The notes beneath the pieces were generated by a model. It did not search any database. It saw only the letters and a program-made list of their open reading frames with translations, and had not been told where the DNA came from. DNA of 25,109 nt, from contig DRZV01000096.1 in the NCBI GenBank assembly GCA_011375465.1, positions 1 through 25,109 of the forward strand, given 5' to 3'. The position numbers were made by a program, and so were the translations under genes. Below, piece after piece: positions 7,191-13,754 of this stretch (its first letter is position 1; each line of letters begins with the position of its first letter). This stretch comes from Neomoorella mulderi (GTDB taxonomy: Bacteria > Bacillota > DSM-521 > Neomoorellales > Neomoorellaceae).

Positions 7191-7268
7191 GTGGATGTAG
7201 CTCAGCCCGGTCAGAGCGCCAGGTTGTGGCCCTGGAGGTCGTGGGTTCAAGTCCCATCATCCACCCCA
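7191..7268 (+). tRNA. tRNA-His (GUG)
   Basis: The acceptor GTGGATG pairs with CATCCAC; the anticodon stem CCAGG/CCTGG holds TTGTGGC, anticodon GUG; the T loop is TTCAAGT; CCA is encoded. The base before the acceptor (7190) is G and faces the discriminator C, so the G-1 identity element is genome-encoded; RNase P would leave it on the mature tRNA. Confidence 0.97.
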
Positions 7269-7271
7269 CGT

Positions 7272-7345
7272 TGGGGCGTAGCCAAGCGGTAAGGCAGCGG
7301 ACTTTGGATCCGCCATCGCTGGTTCGATTCCAGCCGCCCCAGCCA
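7272..7345 (+). tRNA. tRNA-Gln (UUG)
   Basis: The acceptor TGGGGCG pairs with CGCCCCA; the anticodon stem GCGGA/TCCGC holds CTTTGGA, anticodon UUG; the T loop is TTCGATT; the discriminator is G and CCA is encoded at 7343-7345. Confidence 0.97.
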
Positions 7346-7349
7346 GCGC

Positions 7350-7425
7350 GAGCCATTAGCTCAGCAGGTAGAGCACCGGACTTTTAATCCGGGTGTCCGG
7401 GGTTCGAATCCCCGATGGCTCACCA
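7350..7425 (+). tRNA. tRNA-Lys (UUU)
   Basis: The acceptor GAGCCAT pairs with ATGGCTC; the anticodon stem CCGGA/TCCGG holds CTTTTAA, anticodon UUU; the T loop is TTCGAAT; the discriminator is A and CCA is encoded at 7423-7425. Confidence 0.97.
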
Positions 7426-7426
7426 T

Positions 7427-7512
7427 GCGGGCGTGGCGGAACGGCAGACGCGCCAGACTTAGGATCTGGTGGGATTTCACCCGTGGAGGTTCAAGTCCTC
7501 TCGCCCGCACCA
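7427..7512 (+). tRNA. tRNA-Leu (UAG)
   Basis: This is a class II tRNA of 86 bases with a long variable arm (TGGGATTTCACCCG). The acceptor GCGGGCG pairs with CGCCCGC; the anticodon stem CCAGA/TCTGG holds CTTAGGA, anticodon UAG; CCA is encoded. Last member of the six-gene cluster, directly before a terminator. Confidence 0.97.
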
Positions 7513-7520
7513 GGAAAAAG

Positions 7521-7548
7521 GCTCCTGAGGAAAGCTCAGGAGCTTTTT
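7521..7548 (+). terminator. Rho-independent terminator of the tRNA cluster
   Basis: GCTCCTGAG (7521-7529) pairs perfectly with CTCAGGAGC (7535-7543) around a 5-base loop and is followed by TTTTT. An A-run lies before the stem. Confidence 0.93.
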
Positions 7549-7663
7549 GTACCTTTAAATTAATGAAAACTTAAAGAGAGCTTAATCTGTTTATAACAGT
7601 ATAACAGGAGCTTGATATAATTACAATCGACAAAGCCCTCTGACCTCCTTAATAAATAAGCTT

Positions 7664-7691
7664 ATATCCCGGACCCCCGGGATATTTTTTT
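7664..7691 (+). terminator. Orphan Rho-independent terminator between two tRNA units
   Basis: ATATCCCGG (7664-7672) pairs perfectly with CCGGGATAT (7677-7685) around ACCC and is followed by TTTTTT (7686-7691). No gene is recognised between it and the previous terminator (7548). It may be a backup terminator or the end of a small RNA: a TATAAT lies at 7616-7621, without a clear -35. Confidence 0.85.
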
Positions 7692-7702
7692 ACCCCGAAA
7701 AC

Positions 7703-7732
7703 TTGACAGGGCTTAAGGACATCTGGTAAGAT
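7703..7732 (+). promoter_or_regulatory. Promoter of tRNA-Gly(GCC)
   Basis: TTGACA (7703-7708), an 18-base spacer and TAAGAT (7727-7732), with an extended -10 (TGG before the hexamer). It is 24 bases upstream of the tRNA. Confidence 0.85.
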
Positions 7733-7756
7733 GATCAGGGCATAGATCAAAAATAG

Positions 7757-7831
7757 GCGGAAGTAGCTCAGCGGTAGAGCACCACCTTGCCAAGGTGGGG
7801 GCCGCGGGTTCAAATCCCGTCTTCCGCTCCA
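7757..7831 (+). tRNA. tRNA-Gly (GCC)
   Basis: The acceptor GCGGAAG pairs with CTTCCGC; the anticodon stem CCACC/GGTGG holds TTGCCAA, anticodon GCC; the T loop is TTCAAAT; CCA is encoded at 7829-7831. It is a separate single-gene unit with its own promoter and terminator, and complements the UCC isoacceptor in the cluster upstream. Confidence 0.97.
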
Positions 7832-7840
7832 GCCATAATC

Positions 7841-7870
7841 CTCGGACTGTCAAGTCCGAGTTCCTTTCTT
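7841..7870 (+). terminator. Terminator after tRNA-Gly(GCC)
   Basis: CTCGGACT (7841-7848) pairs perfectly with AGTCCGAG (7853-7860) around GTCA and is followed by a T-rich but interrupted tail (TTCCTTTCTT). Confidence 0.8.
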
Positions 7871-7892
7871 ATTAGGGTATTTTTATGATCCA

Positions 7893-7918
7893 GCAGGAAG
7901 AAGCCAATTGATGGCGAA
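7893..7918 (+). promoter_or_regulatory. Two-part intergenic element, copy 2 (upstream of tig)
   Basis: GCAGGA (7893-7898), 13 bases, then TGGCGAA (7912-7918), an exact match to the Spo0A box core TGNCGAA. A -10-like TATGAT lies just before it (7884-7889), so the element probably falls around the tig transcription start. Shared with the sites upstream of the amidase and minC. Confidence 0.4.
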
Positions 7919-7966
7919 GATCTAAGATTGCCGGGAAGTTTAAAGCTGGAAGGAAGGAGCATGGGT

Positions 7967-9301
7967 GTGAAGTCGACTGTAGATAGGATTAAGCCCTATG
8001 AAGTGTCAATGGAAATAGAGGTGGATCCGTCTCAGGTGGAAAAGGCGGTGGATCAAGCTTACCGCAGGCTGGTAAAGCAGGTTGATATCCCTGGTTTCAG
8101 AAAGGGGCGGGCTCCCAGATTTATTTTAGAAAAGCATTTAGGGAAAGAAGCCCTTTACAGGGAGGCGGCGGAGATCATCATACCCCAAGCCTTTGAGGAG
8201 GCTGTGGCTAAGCACTCTCTAGAGCCTTTGACCCGCCCCCAGATAGAGATATTGAAGCTGGCAAAAGGGGAACCTCTGGTCTTCAAGGCCACAGTAGAGG
8301 TGAAGCCTGAAGTCCAGCTGGGCCCTTATAAGGGAATAGAACTGGAAAAGCCGGAACCCAGGGTCACAGAGGAAGAGGTGGGAGAATACTTGAAGATGTT
8401 GCAGGAACACCATGCCCTATTTGAGAATGTGGAGGAAGATCCGGCCAGGGAAGGGGATATGGTGACCATCTCTTTTAAAGGAAAGGTGGAGGGTAAGGAG
8501 CTCCCCCAGCTCCAGGAAGAAAACTACACAGTCCAGATAGGTTCCGGAAGGCTGATCCCTGGGTTCGAAGAGCAGCTGGTGGGGGCCCGCTTGGGGGAAA
8601 CCAGAACCGTGAAGCTTATCTTCCCTGGGGATTATCCCCGCCAGGAGCTGGCAGGCAAGGAGGCCACCTTTACAGTTACCATAAAGGCTATTAAACGTAA
8701 AAAGTTGCCGCCCCTCGACGACGAATTTGCCAAAGAGGTAAGCGAATGGGAAACATTGGAGGAACTGCGGGAAGATATCCGAAAACGCCTCCTCAAGCGG
8801 AGGGAAGAGGAGATAGAAGCCGCCTTAAGGCAGCTGGCCATTTCCAAAGTGGCGGCCTCCTCTTCGGTAGAGGTGCCTCCCGCTTTGGTGGAGGAGCAGT
8901 TGCGCCGGAGGTGGCGCGACCTGGAGCACAACCTGAGGGTGCGGCAGATAGAGGTCCAGGAATTTTTACAGGCCAGCGGGAAAACTATAGAAGATCTCCT
9001 AGCCGAGTGGCGTCCAGGGGCGGAGCTGGATGCCAAGACCGAACTGGTTCTGGAAACCATCGCCAAAGCCGAGAACATCCAAGTGGAAGAAAAAGAGCTG
9101 GAGGAGGAGATTGCCAGATCCGCTTCCATGCTAGGCCGTAAACCGGAAGAATTGAAGGAAAACCCAGACTACTTGTTTTTGCTGAAATACGATATAATGA
9201 TTAAAAAGGCTATAGATTTTATAATGGCCCATGCCAACATAGTACCTATGAAGGAAGGATCCAGCGACGCGGCAGATGTCCATAAGGAAGCGGAGGGATA
9301 G
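7967..9301 (+). CDS. tig: Trigger factor (ribosome-associated chaperone / peptidyl-prolyl isomerase)
   Basis: This 444-residue protein binds at the ribosomal exit tunnel and shields nascent chains. Domains: N-terminal ribosome-binding domain with the signature GFRKGRAP at 43-50; FKBP-type isomerase domain ~157-245 (GDMVTISFKG, IPGFEEQLVG, LAGKEATFTV); and a helical C-terminal chaperone domain. The start chosen is GTG 7967, because AAGGAG (7954-7959) is 7 bases upstream and the protein then begins KSTVDRIKPYEV, the family's normal start. ATG 7961 is too close to the ribosome site, and TTG 7928 would add residues not typical of the family. clpP follows after 2 bases, so tig-clpP-clpX form an operon linking folding with proteolysis. 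Confidence 0.96.
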   Translation: MKSTVDRIKPYEVSMEIEVDPSQVEKAVDQAYRRLVKQVDIPGFRKGRAPRFILEKHLGKEALYREAAEIIIPQAFEEAVAKHSLEPLTRPQIEILKLAKGEPLVFKATVEVKPEVQLGPYKGIELEKPEPRVTEEEVGEYLKMLQEHHALFENVEEDPAREGDMVTISFKGKVEGKELPQLQEENYTVQIGSGRLIPGFEEQLVGARLGETRTVKLIFPGDYPRQELAGKEATFTVTIKAIKRKKLPPLDDEFAKEVSEWETLEELREDIRKRLLKRREEEIEAALRQLAISKVAASSSVEVPPALVEEQLRRRWRDLEHNLRVRQIEVQEFLQASGKTIEDLLAEWRPGAELDAKTELVLETIAKAENIQVEEKELEEEIARSASMLGRKPEELKENPDYLFLLKYDIMIKKAIDFIMAHANIVPMKEGSSDAADVHKEAEG

Positions 9302-9303
9302 AA

Positions 9304-9903
9304 GTGTCGGTGTTGGTTCCCATTGTAATAGAGCAGACCAGCCGGGGAGAGCGGGCTTACGATATCTACTCCCGACTGCTTAAAGACAGGATCATCTTTT
9401 TGGGCAGCCCCATAGATGATCATGTGGCCAACTTGGTAATAGCCCAGATGCTATTTTTGGAGTCTGAAGACCCGGATAAGGACATCCACCTTTATATAAA
9501 CAGCCCCGGAGGTTCTATACCTGCAGGCATGGCCATCTACGATACCATGCAGTATATTCGCCCGGACGTCTCCACCATCTGTGTGGGTTTGGCCGCCAGC
9601 ATGGCAGCCTTCCTCCTGGCAGCAGGAGCCAAGGGCAAGAGGTACGCCCTGCCCCACAGCGAAATAATGATACATCAGCCCATGGGAGGAGCCCAGGGGC
9701 AGGCGGTTGATATAGAGATACACGCCCGCCGGATTTTAGCCATAAGGGATACCTTGAACCGCATCTTGAGCGAGATCACCGGCCGACCTGTGGAGAAGAT
9801 AGCCAGGGACACCGACCGCGACTTTTTCATGACCCCTGAAGAGGCCAAGGCCTACGGGCTGATAGACGAAGTCCTGTGGAAAAGGGAAGTGCCCGGGAAG
9901 TAA
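9304..9903 (+). CDS. clpP: ATP-dependent Clp protease proteolytic subunit
   Basis: This 199-residue serine peptidase forms a double heptameric barrel that degrades proteins unfolded by ClpX or other Clp ATPases. The catalytic triad is intact: S99 in GLAASMAAFLL, H124 in EIMIHQPMGG and D173 in DTDRDFF. Other family marks are YINSPGGSIPAGMAIYDTM and YGLIDEVL. The start GTG 9304 has GGAGGG just upstream, overlapping the end of tig. clpX follows after 25 bases. No CtsR or CIRCE operator was seen upstream of the operon, so heat-shock control is not evident from the sequence. Confidence 0.97.
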   Translation: MSVLVPIVIEQTSRGERAYDIYSRLLKDRIIFLGSPIDDHVANLVIAQMLFLESEDPDKDIHLYINSPGGSIPAGMAIYDTMQYIRPDVSTICVGLAASMAAFLLAAGAKGKRYALPHSEIMIHQPMGGAQGQAVDIEIHARRILAIRDTLNRILSEITGRPVEKIARDTDRDFFMTPEEAKAYGLIDEVLWKREVPGK

Positions 9904-9928
9904 AATATAGATGAGAGGTGACCTTTAA

Positions 9929-11188
9929 ATGTATAGGCATCCTGGTGACAAGGGGCAGCTGAAATGTTCTTTTTGCGGTAAAACTCAGGATCAGGTCAAA
10001 AAGCTGGTCGCGGGTCCTGGTGTCTATATATGCGATGAATGTATAGCCCTTTGCAACGAGATAATAGCCGAAGAGCTGAATGAAGATTTGAACCTGGAAA
10101 TGGCCGAACTGCCTAAGCCCAAGGAAATAAGGGCCTTTCTGGATCAATATGTAATCGGCCAGGACAGGGCCAAAAAGGCCCTTTCCGTGGCGGTGTATAA
10201 CCACTATAAGAGGATCCACATGGGGCCCAGGAGTTCGGACGTGGAGCTGCAGAAGAGCAACATCCTGATGCTGGGCCCCACCGGATCGGGTAAAACCCTT
10301 CTGGCCCAGACCCTGGCCAAGATTCTCAACGTCCCCTTCACCATAGCTGACGCCACCACCCTCACGGAGGCGGGTTATGTGGGTGAAGACGTGGAGAACA
10401 TATTGCTCAAGCTCATCCAGGCAGCCGATTATGACGTGGAGCGGGCGGAAAAGGGCATCGTGTATATAGATGAAGTTGATAAGATAGCCAGGAAAGGCGA
10501 GAATCCTTCCATCACCAGGGACGTATCAGGGGAAGGGGTCCAGCAAGCCCTCCTCAAGATCTTAGAAGGCACCATAGCTTGTGTACCCCCCCAGGGGGGA
10601 AGGAAGCATCCCCACCAGGAATTCATCCAGATCGATACCACCAACATCCTGTTCATATGCGGAGGGGCTTTCGAGGGGATCGACAAGATAATCCTCAACC
10701 GCATCTCCCAGAAGACCATGGGATTCGGGGCTGAGATCCGCAGCGCCAGGGATATGCAGGTGGGGGAAATATTGAAACACATCCAGCCGGTGGACCTCCT
10801 GAAATATGGGCTGATACCGGAATTTGTAGGCCGCCTTCCCATAATAGTCACTTTGGACGCTTTGGATGAAGAGGCCCTTCTCAAGATTTTAACCGAGCCC
10901 AAAAATGCATTGGTGAAGCAATACCAAAAGCTCTTTGAGATGGACGGGGTGACCCTGGAATTTAAAGAAGAAGCCCTCAGGGCCATAGCCCAGGAGGCCC
11001 TCCGGAGGAAGACGGGGGCCCGGGGGTTGAGGGCTATTCTGGAGGAGATCATGCTGGACGTGATGTACGATATTCCCTCCCGTAAAAACGTCACCAAATG
11101 CATAATCACCAAAGAGGTGGTGCTCCACAAAGAAGAGCCCATCCTGCTAACGGTGGAGAGAAAGAAAAAGAAGGAAGAGACAGCATGA
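9929..11188 (+). CDS. clpX: ATP-dependent Clp protease ATP-binding subunit ClpX
   Basis: This 419-residue AAA+ unfoldase feeds substrates to ClpP. An N-terminal zinc-binding domain has C13, C16, C35 and C38 (CSFCGK, CDEC). The AAA+ module carries Walker A GPTGSGKT with K122, Walker B IVYIDEVDKIARK, GYVGEDVENILLKL, and the arginine-containing RKTGARGLRAILE in the small domain. The ClpP-docking loop is readable as IGF-like MGFGAEI after KTMGFG. Length is normal. Start ATG 9929 has GAGAGGTGA upstream. A strong hairpin follows the stop, separating it from lon. Confidence 0.97.
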   Translation: MYRHPGDKGQLKCSFCGKTQDQVKKLVAGPGVYICDECIALCNEIIAEELNEDLNLEMAELPKPKEIRAFLDQYVIGQDRAKKALSVAVYNHYKRIHMGPRSSDVELQKSNILMLGPTGSGKTLLAQTLAKILNVPFTIADATTLTEAGYVGEDVENILLKLIQAADYDVERAEKGIVYIDEVDKIARKGENPSITRDVSGEGVQQALLKILEGTIACVPPQGGRKHPHQEFIQIDTTNILFICGGAFEGIDKIILNRISQKTMGFGAEIRSARDMQVGEILKHIQPVDLLKYGLIPEFVGRLPIIVTLDALDEEALLKILTEPKNALVKQYQKLFEMDGVTLEFKEEALRAIAQEALRRKTGARGLRAILEEIMLDVMYDIPSRKNVTKCIITKEVVLHKEEPILLTVERKKKKEETA

Positions 11189-11196
11189 AAGAATCC

Positions 11197-11228
11197 AGAA
11201 GACGATGGCCTAAGCCATCGTCTTCTTA
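11197..11228 (+). terminator. Hairpin terminator between clpX and lon
   Basis: AGAAGACGATGGC (11197-11209) pairs perfectly over 13 bp with GCCATCGTCTTCT (11214-11226) around the loop CTAA. The T-tract is very short (TT, then A), so termination may be partial, letting some transcription run into lon. Confidence 0.75.
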
Positions 11229-11270
11229 TACTCGAATAATAAGAATGGGACGCAAACGGAGGTGTTAGGA

Positions 11271-13601
11271 ATGACAAGAATCCTTCCTCTTTTGCCTTTA
11301 AGAGGCGTTATCGTTTTTCCCTATACAGTCCTCCATCTGGACGTGGGGCGAAAGCGCTCGGTCAGGGCGATAGAGGAGGCCATGATAAAAGATCGCATAA
11401 TTTTTCTGGCCATGCAAAAGGAGCCCCAGGAGGAGGATCCCGGGGAGGAGGACATCTATGCCATCGGCACCATAGCCGAGATCAAGCAGCTTTTAAAGCT
11501 CCCAGGCGGGACCATCAGAATCTTGGTGGAAGGTATCCGCAGGGGCAGGATTAAGAACTATCTAGCCCATGAGCCCTTCCTCCTGGTGGAGGTGGAAGAG
11601 GCCCGGGAAATGGCGGAGATAGACGAGGAAGTGGAGGCCCTGCGCCGATACCTTCTAGATGAATTCGAGAACTATGTCAAGATGTCCAAAAAAATACCCC
11701 CGGAGACGGTGGTCTCGGTGGCGGAGGTGGAGGATCCGGGCCGCCTGGCAGATGTAATTGCTTCCCATTTGAACCTAAAATTGATAGACAAGCAGGCCGT
11801 CCTGGAAGCCATAAATCTAAAGCAAAGGCTCAATCTCCTATGCGAACTCATCGCCAGGGAAAAGGAAATTCTGGAACTGGAGCGGCGGATCAACCTCCGG
11901 GTAAGGAAGCAGATGGAGAGGACCCAGAGGGAATATTACTTGAGGGAGCAGATAAAGGCCATCCAGAAAGAGCTGGGGGAAAAGGATGAAAGGTTAGCCG
12001 AAGCCGAAGAGCTGCGGCAGAAGATAGAGGAAGCCAAACTACCCAAGGAGGTCAGGGAACGGGCCCTCAAAGAGGTGGAGCGGCTGGAGAAGATGCCCCC
12101 CATGGTGGCGGAAACGGCGGTCATCAGGACTTACCTGGATTGGATTTTGAGCCTCCCCTGGAGCAAGGAGACCAGGGATCGCCTGGATATAAACGTGGCG
12201 GAGCGTATTTTAGAGGAAGACCATTACGGCTTACAGGACGTAAAGGAGCGGATCTTGGAATATCTGGCCATCAGGCAGCTGGCCAAGAAGATGAGGGGCC
12301 CCATCATATGTTTTGTGGGTCCTCCAGGGGTGGGGAAAACCTCTCTGGCCAAGTCCATAGCCAGGGCCTTGAACAGGAAGTTCGTGAGGATCTCCCTGGG
12401 AGGTATCCGGGATGAAGCGGAGATAAGGGGCCATCGGAGGACCTATGTGGGGGCCCTGCCCGGCCGTATAATCCAGGGGATGAAACGGGCGGGGAGCAAA
12501 AATCCTGTATTTCTTCTGGACGAGATCGACAAGCTCTGCAGCGATTTCAGGGGCGATCCAGCCGCCGCCTTGCTGGAGGTCTTGGATCCGGAGCAGAACC
12601 ATATGTTCAGCGATCACTATATCGAGCTTCCCTTTGATCTGTCCAAGGTGATGTTCATCACCACCGCCAATGTGGAGCACACCATTCCCCGGCCCCTTCT
12701 GGATAGAATGGAAGTGATCCGTATTCCTGGCTATACCGAAGAGGAGAAGGTCAAGATAGCCTCCCTCCATCTCTTGCCTAAGCAGTTAAAAGAACACGGC
12801 TTGAAGAAGGAGCAACTGGAAGTTTCAGAAAACGCCATCCGCCGCATCATCCGGGAGTACACCCGGGAAGCGGGGGTGAGGAACCTGGAGAGGCAGTTGG
12901 CCACCATTTGCCGTAAAACCGCCCGTAACATCGTCAGCGGAAAGGTAAAGGCGGTGAAGGTCACCGCTGCCAATGTGGAAGAATTTCTAGGCATACCCAA
13001 ATATCGCCATACAGAAGCCCTGGAAGAAGAAATGGTGGGAGTGGTCAACGGGCTGGCCTGGACCGAAGCCGGGGGTGAAGTGCTCAACGTGGAGGTCTCG
13101 GTGATGAAGGGCAAGGGCAATCTCACCTTGACGGGCAAGCTGGGCGAAGTGATGAAGGAATCTGCCTATGCGGGTTTCAGCTACATCCGCTCCCGGGCGG
13201 AGGCTTTGGGATTGGAACCCGACTTTCACGAAAAGGTGGACATCCACATCCATGTGCCCGAAGGCGCCATACCCAAGGACGGCCCTTCTGCCGGAATCAC
13301 CATGGCCACCGCCATGGCTTCAGCCCTGACCAATATTCCGGTAAAGAAAGAAGTGGCCATGACCGGAGAGATCACCCTGCGGGGCCGGGTCCTGCCGGTA
13401 GGGGGGATCAAGGAAAAGGTGCTGGCTGCCCACAGGGCAGGGATAAAAAAGGTTATACTTCCTAAAGAGAATGAGAAAAATCTAGAAGAAATACCTGTAA
13501 ATATCCGCAGGAAATTGGAGTTCGTCCTGGTGAAGCACATGGATGAAGTGCTGAAGGAGGCCTTGGTTCCTAAAGAAGAAAGAAAAGCGGAGACCGCTTG
13601 A
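11271..13601 (+). CDS. lon: ATP-dependent protease La (Lon)
   Basis: This 776-residue, full-length LonA degrades damaged and short-lived regulatory proteins in the cytoplasm. Domains: an N-terminal LON substrate domain ~1-195 (ILPLLPLRGVIVFP); a helical region ~200-300; an AAA+ module with Walker A GPPGVGKT (350-357, K356) and Walker B PVFLLDEIDK; and a C-terminal protease domain with the Ser-Lys dyad S673 in KDGPSAGITM and K716 in GGIKEKVLAAHR. Start ATG 11271 is preferred over GTG 11262 because GGAGG (11258-11262) lies 8 bases upstream of the ATG. The stop TGA overlaps the TTGACA of the valS promoter. The lonB and engB genes, often adjacent to lon in Firmicutes, are absent here. Confidence 0.97.
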   Translation: MTRILPLLPLRGVIVFPYTVLHLDVGRKRSVRAIEEAMIKDRIIFLAMQKEPQEEDPGEEDIYAIGTIAEIKQLLKLPGGTIRILVEGIRRGRIKNYLAHEPFLLVEVEEAREMAEIDEEVEALRRYLLDEFENYVKMSKKIPPETVVSVAEVEDPGRLADVIASHLNLKLIDKQAVLEAINLKQRLNLLCELIAREKEILELERRINLRVRKQMERTQREYYLREQIKAIQKELGEKDERLAEAEELRQKIEEAKLPKEVRERALKEVERLEKMPPMVAETAVIRTYLDWILSLPWSKETRDRLDINVAERILEEDHYGLQDVKERILEYLAIRQLAKKMRGPIICFVGPPGVGKTSLAKSIARALNRKFVRISLGGIRDEAEIRGHRRTYVGALPGRIIQGMKRAGSKNPVFLLDEIDKLCSDFRGDPAAALLEVLDPEQNHMFSDHYIELPFDLSKVMFITTANVEHTIPRPLLDRMEVIRIPGYTEEEKVKIASLHLLPKQLKEHGLKKEQLEVSENAIRRIIREYTREAGVRNLERQLATICRKTARNIVSGKVKAVKVTAANVEEFLGIPKYRHTEALEEEMVGVVNGLAWTEAGGEVLNVEVSVMKGKGNLTLTGKLGEVMKESAYAGFSYIRSRAEALGLEPDFHEKVDIHIHVPEGAIPKDGPSAGITMATAMASALTNIPVKKEVAMTGEITLRGRVLPVGGIKEKVLAAHRAGIKKVILPKENEKNLEEIPVNIRRKLEFVLVKHMDEVLKEALVPKEERKAETA

Positions 13602-13627
13602 CAGGTAAAAACAAAAATCGTTAAGAT
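13598..13627 (+). promoter_or_regulatory. Candidate valS promoter overlapping the end of lon
   Basis: TTGACA (13598-13603) overlaps the lon stop codon; an 18-base spacer leads to TAAGAT (13622-13627). The same hexamers and spacing occur at the tRNA-Gly(GCC) promoter. The predicted transcript would start near 13634. Confidence 0.7.
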
Positions 13628-13633
13628 GATACC

Positions 13634-13722
13634 GGGAGAGGCCATCCCCAGAGAACGGGGATGGAGAAATCCACGGGTTTGTGTCCTCCCCTCGTCCTTT
13701 TAAGGGCGTACGGGGATTTTTT
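13634..13722 (+). promoter_or_regulatory. Structured valS leader with possible attenuator
   Basis: A perfect 8-bp hairpin CCATCCCC/GGGGATGG (13642-13649 and 13657-13664) with loop AGAGAAC is followed by a terminator-like hairpin. GGGAG at 13634-13638 could pair with CTCCC at 13686-13690, which would take bases from the terminator's 5' arm; this would be a classic mutually exclusive arrangement. No T-box Stem I or the T-box AGGGTGG-ACCGCG sequence was found. The regulator, if any, is unknown. Confidence 0.45.
13688..13722 (+). terminator. Terminator-like hairpin just upstream of valS
   Basis: CCCC (13688-13691) pairs with GGGG (13712-13715), and after a small internal loop CGTCC pairs with GGGCG around TTTTAA; TTTTTT follows (13717-13722). 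It lies 32 bases before the valS start, a position typical of attenuators. Confidence 0.6.
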
Positions 13723-13754
13723 ATAGTCAAAAAATGATCGAGGAGGCAGGGTCG

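Noticed and set aside
6969..7387. Long open frames on both strands across the tRNA cluster (e.g. with GIEPT and RIRTCDPR peptides on the minus strand)
   Set aside because: These are the well-known spurious proteins that arise from reading across tRNA genes; the six tRNAs explain the sequence fully.
8632..9129. Long minus-strand open frames inside tig, clpX, lon, mreB and others
   Set aside because: They are antisense shadows of confidently identified genes, with no ribosome sites or recognisable motifs.
13602..13733. T-box riboswitch upstream of valS
   Set aside because: The position and terminator fit, but the leader is too short for Stem I and the conserved T-box sequence is absent; kept only as an unnamed attenuator candidate.
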